From the NCBI RefSeq assembly GCF_003290185.1, contig NZ_QNFY01000011.1, positions 62,001 through 126,000 of the forward strand: a stretch of 64,000 bases of DNA, given 5' to 3'. Origin of the DNA: Chryseobacterium lathyri (GTDB lineage: Bacteria; Bacteroidota; Bacteroidia; Flavobacteriales; Weeksellaceae). This document shows positions 54,401-62,706 of the stretch, piece by piece. The stretch's first letter is position 1. Each line of letters starts with the position of its first letter. The position numbers and the translations under genes were made by a program. Below the pieces are notes generated by a model. That model was not told the DNA's origin. It searched no databases and worked only from the letters and a program-made list of their open reading frames with translations.

Positions 54401-54851
54401 TACTGATCTTGAGCTAATGCTTCCGGATTTTTATATCTCCAATACGGAAGAAAGGTTATTGCTGTATCAGAAGCTTGCAGAGATTGGTAATGAAAAGGAG
54501 CTCTATCAATTTGAGATTGAACTGATCGACCGTTTCGGAGCTTTGCCAAAAGAAGCGGTGAATCTATTGAAGAGTGTTGCCTTGAAATGGCTTGCCGCAG
54601 ACATAGGATTTGAAAAGATTGTCATGAAAAATGGAGTATTTTTAGGATATTTTCCTGCAAATCCTCAGGACAAGTTCTATCAGACAGACAGGTTCAGGCA
54701 TATTATCAGTTATTTAACCCAAAATCCAAAGGAAGCTCAGCTTAAAGAGAAGATCGGGAAAGATGGAAATCTGCTGATGATGAGAAAGGAAAAAGTGAAA
54801 AATGTGGATGAGGTTAATGTACTTTTGAAAACGATTATCGGACATAATTAA
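51483..54851 (+). CDS. mfd: Transcription-repair coupling factor Mfd
   Basis: Mfd pushes stalled RNA polymerase off DNA lesions and recruits UvrA/UvrB. ATG 51483 (MQLKPIHEKFLPDLL) was chosen over an upstream start that adds MSFILLLF, a hydrophobic leader with no family match. The 1122-residue product has the UvrB-like N-terminal module (VKGSAGSSVSIFVSEL, REVLNKI-like region), the RNA polymerase binding domain (LKIGDYIAHIDHGIGKFMGL), the RecG-like helicase with Walker A GDVGFGKTE (586-594), IIDEEHKFG, TATPIPRTL, GRVGRSNRKAF and a C-terminal regulatory domain. It is normal in length for the phylum. Confidence 0.96.
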   Translation: MQLKPIHEKFLPDLLQKEFGKEIFTQLEKSQHISVKGSAGSSVSIFVSELFLTQKKTILYLVDDKEDALYANTEMEDLLGKDKVLYFPATHLEPYQVEKTQNANLVLRTEVLNKINSGKAPKVIVAYAGSLSEKVLKKEDFKAISHHIKVGDQLDFDFVDELLNHYNFQQADFVSEPGEFSVRGGIVDVFSYSYEKPYRLTFFGNEVENIKTFDIETQLSIDKVKDFQLVSNMNFSVTGTRVSLLELLPKESFVVSRNGAVGMQKIRNFYEKALEKYDTLNKDIAHKAPQDLFISDQDFLFDFKKFKTIDFAGIPIEGLKEITEIKVEQVPQPSFHKNFELLIEDIEERQAEGFDTWISFSTEKQKERLESIFEELEHELPFKSFKSELHEGFVDNGHKLLVYTDHQIFDRYQRYKAKNTFAKSEQLTLKDLMSLKIGDYIAHIDHGIGKFMGLVKVNNDGKIQECFKLTYKNGDLLYVSIHSLHKISKYNGPDGKEIVLSKLGSPAWKSLKQKTKAKVKQIAFDLIRLYAERKTAKGFSYTPDSYLQNELEASFIYEDTPDQEKATIDVKRDMEADTVMDRLVCGDVGFGKTEVAIRAAFKAATDGKQVAVLVPTTILAFQHYRSFKERLKDFPVNVSYVNRFRTAKQKAEALDGLKNGKVDIIIGTHQLVSSSVKFKDLGLLIIDEEHKFGVSVKDKLKTLKSNVDTLTLTATPIPRTLQFSLMAARDLSVIKTPPPNRQPVDTQLIGFNEETIRDAVSYEIQRDGQVYFINNRIENLKDIAGLIQRLVPDARVITGHGQMEGKQLEKNVLDFMEGKYDVLVSTTIVESGVDVPNANTIFINDAQRFGMADLHQMRGRVGRSNRKAFCYLITPPYDMITSDARKRLEAIEQFSDLGSGFQIAMKDLEIRGAGDLLGAEQSGFINEMGFETYQKLMQEALEELKDDADFENLFDNEEDRQKLFKSVKDVNIDTDLELMLPDFYISNTEERLLLYQKLAEIGNEKELYQFEIELIDRFGALPKEAVNLLKSVALKWLAADIGFEKIVMKNGVFLGYFPANPQDKFYQTDRFRHIISYLTQNPKEAQLKEKIGKDGNLLMMRKEKVKNVDEVNVLLKTIIGHN

Positions 54852-54888
54852 AAGGGAAATACCTCATTTTAATAATCAAAAAACAAGG

Positions 54889-54923
54889 AAGGCCTAAAAA
54901 TTTACTTTTTAAGGTCTTTTTTT
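54889..54923 (+). terminator. Terminator after mfd
   Basis: AAGGCCT, then AAAAA, pairs with TTTTT, then AAGGTCTT (imperfect), followed by TTTTTTT. The stretch 54924-55180 holds no gene. Confidence 0.6.
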
Positions 54924-55187
54924 ATTGAAAAAAAACATGATTTTTACACGAAAAAAATAGGGTATCATGCGGATTTAGAAGCATTTGAAGTCACAATATG
55001 ATGATAAAAAATAATACTGAATCATCGGCTGACATTGGGTTTAACTGATGCAATCTCATCAGGACTGGTTTTAAAAGTATTTTTTGTAGTAATAATTCTA
55101 CTTTTTAGTACATTAAATTCTACAGTATAATCGCTTTATTAGTACGGGTTTACGGGTTTGTAAATGGTTTTTTATGATTTAAATTCA

Positions 55188-55195
55188 TACCTTTG
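55188..55195 (+). promoter_or_regulatory. -7 box of tandem secreted gene cluster
   Basis: TACCTTTG matches TANNTTTG; the start codon is 11 bases on. A TTG at 55158-55160 is 27 bases away, longer than usual. Confidence 0.5.
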
Positions 55196-55206
55196 CAGCC
55201 CTTATT

Positions 55207-56025
55207 ATGAAAAGAATTATTTATTGCGCAGCCGGGCTTTTATCGCTTTGTGTGAACGCGCAGGTGGGAATTGGGACATCTGCTCCTAAATCTACTCTCG
55301 ATGTCAACGGGAAAACCACCTTAAGAAAAGAACTTAGAGTAGGCGGCACATCCGCCCAGGTTGGAAATGCAGGACTGAACGGCCAGGTTTTGGTGTCACA
55401 GGGAGAAGGTCTGCCCCCAGCCTGGAAATCGTTGAATGTTTCCTTTATGGAGGAAGGACAGTACAAACTGATCAATTCATACCTGTCATCCGATCAGGCT
55501 GGTATTACAGAACTTTCAAATGGTATTGCAGCAGATAATGTTTACAAGAACAATGTTGGGGATGATATTACCGATGTCACGAAAGGGAAATGGTCAAAAA
55601 TTGCCGGACTTGAAAACAATTTTATTATCAAAAACGGAAGAAACAGGCTTACCTATCAGTTTCAGACAGGTATTGAAATGAAGGCTCCATCTGCAACAAC
55701 TTCCCAGTCTGTCACTTTTACCTGCGGGGTTTTCAGAAATGGCAAATTGGTAGCGGTACGTCCGGATAAGATCGTTTCGAACAATAATACAGAGAAGCTG
55801 GGGATTCAGGATTATATTTTCACCCTTAATTATACAGAGCAGAATGTTCCACTAGGCGCACAGAAGCTTGAGGTGGCCTGTAGAAAAATCAATTCCTCAA
55901 ATCTAAGTTCACAGTTTACAATCGGGCGTAATGTATCCGATACCAACACGGTTTCCAATGCATTTACTCTTGAGTCTGTTATGAAGATTGATGTTATTGA
56001 ATACGTAACTTATAAAAGCAATTAA
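55207..56025 (+). CDS. Secreted protein with GIGT head motif (tandem paralog A)
   Basis: The 272-residue protein has a signal peptide (MKRIIYCAAGLLSLCVNAQ) and directly after it the head motif VGIGTSAPKSTLDVNGKTTL, RKELRVGG, seen in Bacteroidota surface proteins that trimerise like phage tail spikes. A variable middle follows, then a beta-rich end with FTCGVFRNGKLVAVRPDKIV and LEVACRKINSS; the two Cys may form a disulfide. There is no T9SS type A or B tail. It is the first of three adjacent paralogs, and the start codons of the others follow at 6 and 8 bases from the previous stop, so they form one transcript. Function unknown. Confidence 0.7.
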   Translation: MKRIIYCAAGLLSLCVNAQVGIGTSAPKSTLDVNGKTTLRKELRVGGTSAQVGNAGLNGQVLVSQGEGLPPAWKSLNVSFMEEGQYKLINSYLSSDQAGITELSNGIAADNVYKNNVGDDITDVTKGKWSKIAGLENNFIIKNGRNRLTYQFQTGIEMKAPSATTSQSVTFTCGVFRNGKLVAVRPDKIVSNNNTEKLGIQDYIFTLNYTEQNVPLGAQKLEVACRKINSSNLSSQFTIGRNVSDTNTVSNAFTLESVMKIDVIEYVTYKSN

Positions 56026-56030
56026 TTGTG

Positions 56031-56846
56031 ATGAAAAATATTATTTCGATCCTGTTTTTTATGACAGGGCTGTCTCTTTCTGCCCAAGTGGGAATTAAAA
56101 CGGATTCACCAAAAGCGAAGCTTGATGTAAACGGTGATATGAATCTAAGGAATAAAATCGTTGTTCTTAACGTTACAGATAATACTCTGTCTCAGGGTAA
56201 TAATGACCAGATTCTTGTTTCTCAGGGAGAAGGTTATCCTCCGATATGGAAGTCACTGCGTATTCCTGAATATGAGCCGAATAAGTTTTATCTTATCTTC
56301 AATAACTCCTTTTCAGACAGAACCGGAGTAAAATTTACCAATAGTGAACAATCCAGTATTACTGCCAAAAATACGGCTTTTACTAAAGGAGCAGATATTT
56401 CAAGCCTCCCGGGATTTAAGAAAATCACAGGCCTGTCACAGCCTATCAGTGTATTCAGCACGGAAAGTAAAACGTATTTTCAGTTTGAAACTGTGGTACA
56501 GGCTAATCTTCCTGTAAACGGGACGCCCGATATTTCCATAGATTATGCATGCGGTATTTTTGTGGATAATAAGCTGGTTAATCTCAGACAGAGAAACTTA
56601 AAGGCAAGTAGTGCCGGAAGTACCTTTATTACTCACAATCAGATCGGGATAGTAACCAATCTTTCCAAAGGACAGCACGATGTAAGTGTTGCCTGCTCAA
56701 GGCTCGGATCTTACAGAACAGCAAGTGATATTGTATTGGCTATAGGAATAAATGCAGATACCAACATTAACAGTTTTATTACTCAGTCTTCCCTGAAAGT
56801 TGATGTGTATGAGGTTCCTCAGGTATTTAATCCAATTATAAATTAA
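56031..56846 (+). CDS. Secreted protein with GIGT-like head motif (tandem paralog B)
   Basis: The 271-residue paralog starts MKNIISILFFMTGLSLSAQ (signal peptide). ATG 56031 is preferred over a GTG one codon upstream. The head reads VGIKTDSPKAKLDVNGDMNL, so the Gly-Ile-Gly-Thr of paralog A is now Gly-Ile-Lys-Thr. The middle (GVKFTNSEQSSITAKNTAFT) is different, and the end has DYACGIFVDNKLVNLRQRNL and VSVACSRLGSY, with the same two-Cys pattern. Co-transcribed with paralogs A and C. Function unknown. Confidence 0.68.
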   Translation: MKNIISILFFMTGLSLSAQVGIKTDSPKAKLDVNGDMNLRNKIVVLNVTDNTLSQGNNDQILVSQGEGYPPIWKSLRIPEYEPNKFYLIFNNSFSDRTGVKFTNSEQSSITAKNTAFTKGADISSLPGFKKITGLSQPISVFSTESKTYFQFETVVQANLPVNGTPDISIDYACGIFVDNKLVNLRQRNLKASSAGSTFITHNQIGIVTNLSKGQHDVSVACSRLGSYRTASDIVLAIGINADTNINSFITQSSLKVDVYEVPQVFNPIIN

Positions 56847-56853
56847 TCAAGGC

Positions 56854-57597
56854 ATGAAAAAAATTATTATCATAAAGTCTTTATTTTTTGCAGTATGGGC
56901 AACTGCGCAAGTAGGAGTGAACACGCCAAATCCCGTGAACATGCTGGATATAAACGGTGACTTAAATGTTACAAGAGAAATCAGAACCGGTGGAACGAAT
57001 CTGCTGAGAGGATCTGCCGGATCTGCGGGAACTATTCTTCATAACAATTCAGAGCTGAATGTGAATGACTGGAAAAGTATAAAAATTGCCGATGGGCAGG
57101 GAAGTATGTCTGTGTTTTCATTGAATACCGTTGCAGATCAGACTGGAGCAAGCTTTTCTAATCCTAACGGTTCCACCTCTCCTTATTCGGAAGGGACAAC
57201 GATTACCTCTGAATGGACGGTTCTCCCGGGAACTGTTGACACTTTTTCCATTACCAATGCTGTGAATAAAGTGGCGTTTACCTTTCAGACCACTGCCCAA
57301 AAAACGGGAAACTCGAATGCTTCAACAGGTTTTGCATGCGGTATCTTCGTAGACAATTCACTCAGAGCAGTGAGGACAGATGTTTTAATAGGCTCGGAAG
57401 GAAGTTATAAGATTTTCAACCTTAACGCAACACTTACCAACCTTACACCTAAAAATAATTATAACGTGAAGGTGGCCTGTACAAAAAGAAACCTTAATTC
57501 AGGAACATTGGGAATAGGAAGGGCAGTAAACACAGATTATCTGAACAATGAAATGGCTCAGTCTGTTTTAACGACATCTGTCCTGCAGCCTTATTAA
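56854..57597 (+). CDS. Secreted protein with GVNT head motif (tandem paralog C)
   Basis: The 247-residue third paralog has a signal peptide (MKKIIIIKSLFFAVWATAQ) and the head VGVNTPNPVNMLDINGDLNV, TREIRTGG. The end has GFACGIFVDNSLRAVRTDVL and VKVACTKRNLNSGTLGIGR, again with two Cys, and short beta strands after. It is shorter in the middle than A and B. It ends the three-gene transcript with a weak hairpin at 57622-57653. Function unknown; the three may form mixed trimers. Confidence 0.68.
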   Translation: MKKIIIIKSLFFAVWATAQVGVNTPNPVNMLDINGDLNVTREIRTGGTNLLRGSAGSAGTILHNNSELNVNDWKSIKIADGQGSMSVFSLNTVADQTGASFSNPNGSTSPYSEGTTITSEWTVLPGTVDTFSITNAVNKVAFTFQTTAQKTGNSNASTGFACGIFVDNSLRAVRTDVLIGSEGSYKIFNLNATLTNLTPKNNYNVKVACTKRNLNSGTLGIGRAVNTDYLNNEMAQSVLTTSVLQPY

Positions 57598-57621
57598 TTT
57601 CATGATATATCATAAATAAAG

Positions 57622-57653
57622 ACCTGAAGACACTATGTTTTTAGGTTTTTTTT
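57622..57653 (+). terminator. Weak terminator after tandem paralog C
   Basis: ACCTGAA pairs loosely with TTTTAGGT across a long loop, followed by TTTTTTT. Confidence 0.4.
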
Positions 57654-57717
57654 GTAAAAAGATATAGATTGTTATGAATTTGTTGAATAAGTAAATGTTT
57701 TCGTCAAAAAAATGAAT

Positions 57718-57725
57718 TATATTTG
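57718..57725 (+). promoter_or_regulatory. -7 box of first calcium-like lipoprotein-pair gene
   Basis: TATATTTG, followed by TCAA, lies 23 bases before ATG 57749. The same 12-base context TATATTTGTCAA is before the second lipoprotein gene at 58687, suggesting a shared origin or control. The label refers only to the pair; no calcium link is seen. Confidence 0.5.
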
Positions 57726-57748
57726 TCAACTCACTAAAATATTTTTTC

Positions 57749-58621
57749 ATGGGAAAAAACTACCTTTTTAAAATCATTGCCGGGGTATTTTTCGGACTGA
57801 TGGTTTCATGTGACAATTCTTCTTCAGATCAATTCGAGCCCAGTGCCAATACAGGAAACAATGGGAATACACCACCCCCTCCAGCAAGAGTTCTGGAAAA
57901 GATTACGTTAAATGGTGCTATCCAGGAAGAATATACAGTCAACGGTACTGCTTTTCAGAAAGGCATGCTTAGAGATGGGAATACCAGTAATTATTATACG
58001 GGCACTGTAACCTACATCAGCAATAAAATTGGAAAAATAAAGTTCCTTGGAAGCCTGGCAGGAAGCATGACTTATGATTTTAGCGTAAGTGAAGACAGCA
58101 AAGGCAATGTTTACAGTGCAACGTGTACCGGTACCGCTGCTACTGCAATAGACTCTTTTGTAAGTGATTACATATTTACTTATGATGCCAGCGGTAAAAA
58201 ACTTGTGAAAATCCTTGAAAAAAGAAAGGTGGCTGGAAATACAGCATACAGCTTATTCACGGAAAGCACCTTTACCTATATGGGAGATAATATTTTTAAA
58301 GCTGAATGTGCGAAAGGAACACTGACAGCAACCGGAGCGCCTAATATGGCTACTGCAAAAATGACTGTTTACAGCTATCAGAACTATGACTCTAAAGTTA
58401 ACCCGTTCTCTACGCTTCCTAAAACATTCTTTACTGCCTGGAGTCTTGTCCGCCCTGAGAATTTTTATAGAATTTCTCCGAATAACCCGACCTCGGTATA
58501 TGTGATGCCGCCATCTCCCGCACCGGCAGTAAATACACCTATGACCTATCTTTACGATGGTTATAACTATCCCGTTTCGGATAAAGATCAAATTCTTAAA
58601 TATACTTACAGAACTCTGTAA
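57749..58621 (+). CDS. Lipoprotein of unknown function (pair member 1)
   Basis: The 290-residue protein has a lipoprotein signal (MGKNYLFKIIAGVFFGLMVS, then Cys with DNSSSDQFEP). A Pro-rich linker (NTPPPPARVLEK) leads to beta-strand repeats of YD-type (TYDFSVSEDSKGNVYSATC, FTYDASGKKLVKI, TFTYMGDNIFKAEC). It ends with YQNYDSKVNPFSTLPKTFF and FYRISPNNPTSVYV, a block shared with the next gene. The strand pattern recalls short YD/RHS-type or LolA-independent surface lipoproteins common in Chryseobacterium. Function unknown. Confidence 0.65.
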   Translation: MGKNYLFKIIAGVFFGLMVSCDNSSSDQFEPSANTGNNGNTPPPPARVLEKITLNGAIQEEYTVNGTAFQKGMLRDGNTSNYYTGTVTYISNKIGKIKFLGSLAGSMTYDFSVSEDSKGNVYSATCTGTAATAIDSFVSDYIFTYDASGKKLVKILEKRKVAGNTAYSLFTESTFTYMGDNIFKAECAKGTLTATGAPNMATAKMTVYSYQNYDSKVNPFSTLPKTFFTAWSLVRPENFYRISPNNPTSVYVMPPSPAPAVNTPMTYLYDGYNYPVSDKDQILKYTYRTL

Positions 58622-58686
58622 AGCCCAATTGGTTATCAGTTTTACTGGAATATAAATAAAAACATAACTTTTGTTCAAAAAAAAGT

Positions 58687-58694
58687 TATATTTG
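58687..58694 (+). promoter_or_regulatory. -7 box of second lipoprotein gene
   Basis: TATATTTG, followed by TCAA as before the first lipoprotein gene, lies 25 bases before ATG 58720. A TTG at 58671-58673 is too near for a standard -33. Confidence 0.5.
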
Positions 58695-58719
58695 TCAAAA
58701 AATAAACAATTACCTGGAA

Positions 58720-59652
58720 ATGAAACAGCTTTTCTACTTTATTTTATTAATAGCAGGATTTTCATCAATACATTCCTGTAAAGACATGCTAGACGAAGAC
58801 GGAGATCCTTTATTGGACCTGAATGAAACAGGAGGGCTTATCGGTCCAAGAGCATTATACAGAGAAATTACAGATAAGGATACATTAGCAGAATATCACT
58901 ACAGTGGACTTTTGGTAACGAAAGTAATCACAGACAGTGCTTCAATCACCAATATTGCATACAGCGGCGACAAAGTAAGCCAAATTGACTTCAATGGATT
59001 TTTGGATCTGGATGGAAACGGAAAGCTTGATAAAGATAGCGTTTCTTACAGCCAGTTATTTACTTATGGGCCTAATGATAAACTGGTAGTTATTTCTGAA
59101 AACCGTTCTGTTTTCAGAAGACCTCCACCGGTGCCACCGGCAACTAATCCTGGTCCACAGACTCTGTTAAGAAAAACAAAAACCCATTATGAGCTAAAGT
59201 ATAACGGTTCTACTGCTAAACTGGATTCTATTATTATGAAAAATGGTCCTGATGTTTCAGGAACGCAGTTTGCATTTATCAGTTATTCTAAAACCGGATA
59301 TACTTATTTGGGAGATAATGTATCTAGGGTAGTAAGAAATTATGGACCTATGGCCGCAGGGGTATTTGGAAGACCTACCACCAGATTTGCATACGATTTC
59401 GTTAATTACGATACTGAGATCAGTCCATTTACACTGCTTCCTTCAGCATACAAAATTTCAAGGCTTTTATCAACTGAAATTAATGATAAGGAAAGTCATA
59501 TCTTATCCCCGAACAACCCTAAGAAAAGATCGGTAACAGATCTTATACCTCCTATTCCGTCCCCGATTAACTGGACAACCAACTACAACTACGATCCGCA
59601 GACTTATATGACAAAAGGATTTGGTGTAAACTACATTTATAAACCTTTTTAA
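58720..59652 (+). CDS. Lipoprotein of unknown function (pair member 2)
   Basis: The 310-residue protein has a lipoprotein signal (MKQLFYFILLIAGFSSIHS, then Cys with KDMLDEDGDP, acidic residues that could favour surface export). Beta repeats follow (VTKVITDSASITNIAYSGDK, QIDFNGFLDLDGNGKLDKDS). DLDGNGKLDKDS looks like a calcium-binding EF-hand-like loop. The end has FVNYDTEISPFTLLPSAYK and HILSPNNPKKRS, related to the previous gene, so the two are distant paralogs. Function unknown. Confidence 0.65.
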   Translation: MKQLFYFILLIAGFSSIHSCKDMLDEDGDPLLDLNETGGLIGPRALYREITDKDTLAEYHYSGLLVTKVITDSASITNIAYSGDKVSQIDFNGFLDLDGNGKLDKDSVSYSQLFTYGPNDKLVVISENRSVFRRPPPVPPATNPGPQTLLRKTKTHYELKYNGSTAKLDSIIMKNGPDVSGTQFAFISYSKTGYTYLGDNVSRVVRNYGPMAAGVFGRPTTRFAYDFVNYDTEISPFTLLPSAYKISRLLSTEINDKESHILSPNNPKKRSVTDLIPPIPSPINWTTNYNYDPQTYMTKGFGVNYIYKPF

Positions 59653-59671
59653 AAGAATCTTTACAATATAT

Positions 59672-59703
59672 AAGCCCAATCTTTTGTAAGATTGGGCTTT
59701 TTA
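59672..59703 (+). terminator. Terminator after lipoprotein pair
   Basis: AAGCCCAATCTT and AAGATTGGGCTT form a perfect 12-base stem around TTGT, followed by TTTTTATTTTTT. Confidence 0.9.
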
Positions 59704-59715
59704 TTTTTTATCCCT

Positions 59716-59723
59716 TAATTTTG
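59716..59723 (+). promoter_or_regulatory. -7 box of pth
   Basis: TAATTTTG fits TANNTTTG and lies 14 bases before the pth ATG. Confidence 0.45.
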
Positions 59724-59737
59724 CAAAAAATTTCTGA

Positions 59738-60301
59738 ATGAAATATTTAATAGTCGGACTTGGAAATAAAGGTCCTGAATACGAAAATACACGCCACAAT
59801 ATAGGATTCAAAGTAGCTGAGAAAATAGCTGAAACATTGGAAGCTTCATTTAATACGACCAATTTCGGCTGGATGGCAGAGGGGAAATATAAAGGAAGAA
59901 AGGTTCTCATTCTAAAGCCGGATACCTATATGAATCTTTCAGGAAACGCTGTGAGATACTGGATGCAGAAAGAAAATATCCCATTGGAAAATGTGCTGAT
60001 CATTACAGATGATCTGGCCCTTCCGTTCGGGACCTTACGGATGAAGATGAAAGGTTCTGATGCCGGCCACAACGGACTGAAAAGTATTAATGAAACACTT
60101 AATACCCAGAATTATGCAAGGCTGAGGTTTGGGATTTCTGCAGACTTTTCCGAAGGCCGCCAGGTAGATTATGTGCTAGGGACCTGGAATGAGGAAGAAT
60201 CTGAAAAGCTGGGCGAAAGAATTGAAAAATTTTCTAAAGCCAGTCTGTCTTTTGTATTTGCCGGCATTAATAATACAATGTCAGCATTCAACGGAAAATA
60301 G
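59738..60301 (+). CDS. pth: Peptidyl-tRNA hydrolase
   Basis: Pth frees tRNA from peptidyl-tRNA that has dropped off the ribosome. The 187-residue protein has the standard order [24 protein letters not shown] (catalytic His20), [13 protein letters not shown] (Asn), [30 protein letters not shown] and LRFGIS. Normal length. It is a single-gene unit between two strong terminators. Confidence 0.96.
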   Translation: MKYLIVGLGNKGPEYENTRHNIGFKVAEKIAETLEASFNTTNFGWMAEGKYKGRKVLILKPDTYMNLSGNAVRYWMQKENIPLENVLIITDDLALPFGTLRMKMKGSDAGHNGLKSINETLNTQNYARLRFGISADFSEGRQVDYVLGTWNEEESEKLGERIEKFSKASLSFVFAGINNTMSAFNGK

Positions 60302-60308
60302 GAATAAC

Positions 60309-60361
60309 TAAAATACAACAAAAGACCATCGGAACATCCGATGGTCTTTTGTTGTATTTTA
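60309..60361. terminator. Very long perfect hairpin between pth and carbonic anhydrase genes
   Basis: A 24-base perfectly paired stem (the left arm starts AAAATACAACAAAAGACC, then ATCGG) with a five-base loop AACAT at 60333-60337. The core ACCATCGG/CCGATGGT with A- and T-rich outer arms makes a bidirectional terminator for convergent pth and the carbonic anhydrase gene. It is longer than other terminators in the window. Confidence 0.85.
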
Positions 60362-60434
60362 AAAATCAATTTCCAATCTAACTATAACATGATTTTTTAT
60401 TTATATGTAATAAAAATGTACAGATTTCTATTTC

Positions 60435-61070
60435 TTAAAGCCAGGTAACAACTCCGGTTTCAACATCGTAATTGGCTCCGACTATTTTGATTTTACCTTC
60501 GTCTTCAAGCTTTTTAAGTGTTGAACTTTGCGTACGGATATCTTCGATGGCATTTTTTACGTTTTGCTGATTCAGTCTTTCCAAAAGTGAACCGTTTTTT
60601 GATGAACGTTCTTCGCCTTCTTCAATGATTTCATTAATGATGGGATCGAAATGATTGATTAAATGGTTGAGATTATCCATTCCCATCCCCTGAATTTGCG
60701 CAGCGTCCAGACCACCTTTTAATGCACCGCATTTAGTGTGTCCTAAAACGACAACAAGCTTGGAACCTGCAACGTTACAGCCAAATTCCATTGAGCCTAA
60801 AATATCCTGATTGACAAAATTACCGGCAATTCTGATACTGAAAATATCTCCTAATCCCTGATCAAAGATAAGTTCCGCAGAAGTACGGCTGTCTATACAG
60901 CTTAAAACTACTGCAAAAGGCCACTGGCCTTCACGTGTTGCATTAACTTGTTCTAAAAGATCTCTGTTTGCTTTTAGGTTGTTCACAAACCTTTGGTTTC
61001 CGTCTTTTAGAAAATTTAATGCTTTTTCAGGATTAATGGTAGATTGGGTTTCGTATGTATGTGCTTTCAT
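60435..61070 (-). CDS. Beta-class carbonic anhydrase (second copy)
   Basis: The 211-residue enzyme interconverts CO2 and bicarbonate. The zinc ligands are Cys58 (SCIDSR, with the Asp60-Arg62 dyad), His111 and Cys114 (GHTKCG). The rest of the beta-type fold is complete (FSIRIAGNFV, GSMEFGCNVAGSKLVVVLGH). It lies 43 bases downstream of the SulP transporter gene on the same strand, so it is likely the last gene of a bicarbonate operon. The type is different from the copy at 63166-63834. Confidence 0.92.
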   Translation of the reverse strand: MKAHTYETQSTINPEKALNFLKDGNQRFVNNLKANRDLLEQVNATREGQWPFAVVLSCIDSRTSAELIFDQGLGDIFSIRIAGNFVNQDILGSMEFGCNVAGSKLVVVLGHTKCGALKGGLDAAQIQGMGMDNLNHLINHFDPIINEIIEEGEERSSKNGSLLERLNQQNVKNAIEDIRTQSSTLKKLEDEGKIKIVGANYDVETGVVTWL

Positions 61071-61113
61071 ATGATTGATTTATTCTTTTAAATTAAAAAT
61101 TACTGTAATGAGC

Positions 61114-62706
61114 TTACATAGCTCTTCTGTGGGTGATAAGGATGTGAGAGTCTTCATCTGTTTCATAATCCTTGTATGAAGTTTTGAAGCCTAAAAGTTC
61201 CACATTAATATCTTCTTCTTTGGCCCGGATATTGGCGAAATCCTGGATCATTTCCAGTACGTCTGTAGCAATATATGAAGTTCCCCTTGCATCGATGGTC
61301 ACAGTAGAATTGGGCTTCACATTTTTTAATGTTTTTTTGATGGCTGCCTTATTCAGGAAAGAAACTTCTTCAGCAAGCTTAATATTGATTTCATCGGCAT
61401 CATTCAGCTTTTCTCTGCTCAGATAATAAGCACGCTTCATATTTCCCTGTAGGATATAGAATACGGAAATAGCCAGGCCAATACCCACTCCTTTAAGAAG
61501 ATCGGTTGCCACAACAGCTACAACAGTAGCGACAAAAGGAATGAACTGGAATTTACCCAAATGCCAGAAATGCTTGAATGTGGCAGGTTTTGCCAGTTTA
61601 TATCCTACAAGAATCAATACTGCAGCAAGTGTAGCAAGCGGTATTAAATTCAGTATGAATGGAATAGTAAGCACACATACCAATAAAAGGACACCGTGGA
61701 TCACGGCTGAAAGTTTTGAAGTGGCACCGGCGTTGGCATTGGCAGAACTCCTTACCACCACAGACGTCATTGGCAGGCCTCCGATAAATGAACTTATTAA
61801 ATTTCCGATTCCCTGTGCTTTAAGCTCAAGATTGGTGTCGGTAATTCTTCTCTGCTTATCTAACCTATCTGAAGCCTCAATACAAAGCAGGGTTTCAATA
61901 GAAGCTACAATGGCAATAGTTGCCCCGACTATCCATACCTTAGGATTGGTGAATCCATTAAAATCAGGCATCGTAACAAGATTTTTGAAATCATCCAAGG
62001 ACTGCGGTACCGGTAATGAAACCAAATGCTGAGTATTGATCGCCAAAGAGCTGCCGGACAGTTTGAATGCTTCATTCAGAAGTATTCCTGCCACTACTGC
62101 AACCAATGCTCCGGGAAGCATTTTCATTCTTTTTAAAGCTGGAATTTTATCCCATGCAATAAGAATACCTACAGAAACCAGCGTTACCAGGATAGCTCCT
62201 ATGTGTATGGCTCCGAATAATTCTGTAAAGTATCCGAGATTTAAACCATTGTCAAAAATAGATTCATGACCTTCGTAATCTTTATCGAATCCCATGGCAT
62301 GTGGGATTTGTTTCAAAATAATGATGATACCGATAGCAGCAAGCATTCCCTCTATAACATTATTCGGGAAATAATTGGATATACTTCCGGCTCTGATGAA
62401 TCCCAGGATTAACTGGATAAGTCCGGCAATGATTCCTGCACAAAGGAAAAGCTCAAAAGCTCCCAGATCTGTAATAGCTGTTAGAACAATAGCTGTAAGA
62501 CCGGCTGCAGGACCAGATACCGATATATTTGAATTACTGAGAAATCCCACCACTATTCCTCCTACAATTCCGGCAATTACACCCGACAAAGGTGGTGCCC
62601 CTGATGCTAAAGCGATTCCGAGACATAATGGAAGCGCGACTAAGAATACAACGAGCCCAGAAGGGAAATTCTCCTTGATTCCTCCTATAAATGATGTTTT
62701 TTTCAT
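61114..62706 (-). CDS. SulP family anion transporter with STAS domain
   Basis: The 530-residue protein has the SulP layout: about twelve to fourteen helices with GLVVFLVALPLCLGIALASG, GPAAGLTAIVL and MTSVVVRSSANANAGA-type core loops, then a C-terminal STAS domain (about 430-520, SVTIDARGTSYIATDVLEMI). Together with adjacent carbonic anhydrases it is more likely a sodium-dependent bicarbonate transporter (BicA-like) than a sulfate permease. This is based on context; no sulfate assimilation genes are nearby. Confidence 0.88.
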   Translation of the reverse strand: MKKTSFIGGIKENFPSGLVVFLVALPLCLGIALASGAPPLSGVIAGIVGGIVVGFLSNSNISVSGPAAGLTAIVLTAITDLGAFELFLCAGIIAGLIQLILGFIRAGSISNYFPNNVIEGMLAAIGIIIILKQIPHAMGFDKDYEGHESIFDNGLNLGYFTELFGAIHIGAILVTLVSVGILIAWDKIPALKRMKMLPGALVAVVAGILLNEAFKLSGSSLAINTQHLVSLPVPQSLDDFKNLVTMPDFNGFTNPKVWIVGATIAIVASIETLLCIEASDRLDKQRRITDTNLELKAQGIGNLISSFIGGLPMTSVVVRSSANANAGATSKLSAVIHGVLLLVCVLTIPFILNLIPLATLAAVLILVGYKLAKPATFKHFWHLGKFQFIPFVATVVAVVATDLLKGVGIGLAISVFYILQGNMKRAYYLSREKLNDADEINIKLAEEVSFLNKAAIKKTLKNVKPNSTVTIDARGTSYIATDVLEMIQDFANIRAKEEDINVELLGFKTSYKDYETDEDSHILITHRRAM

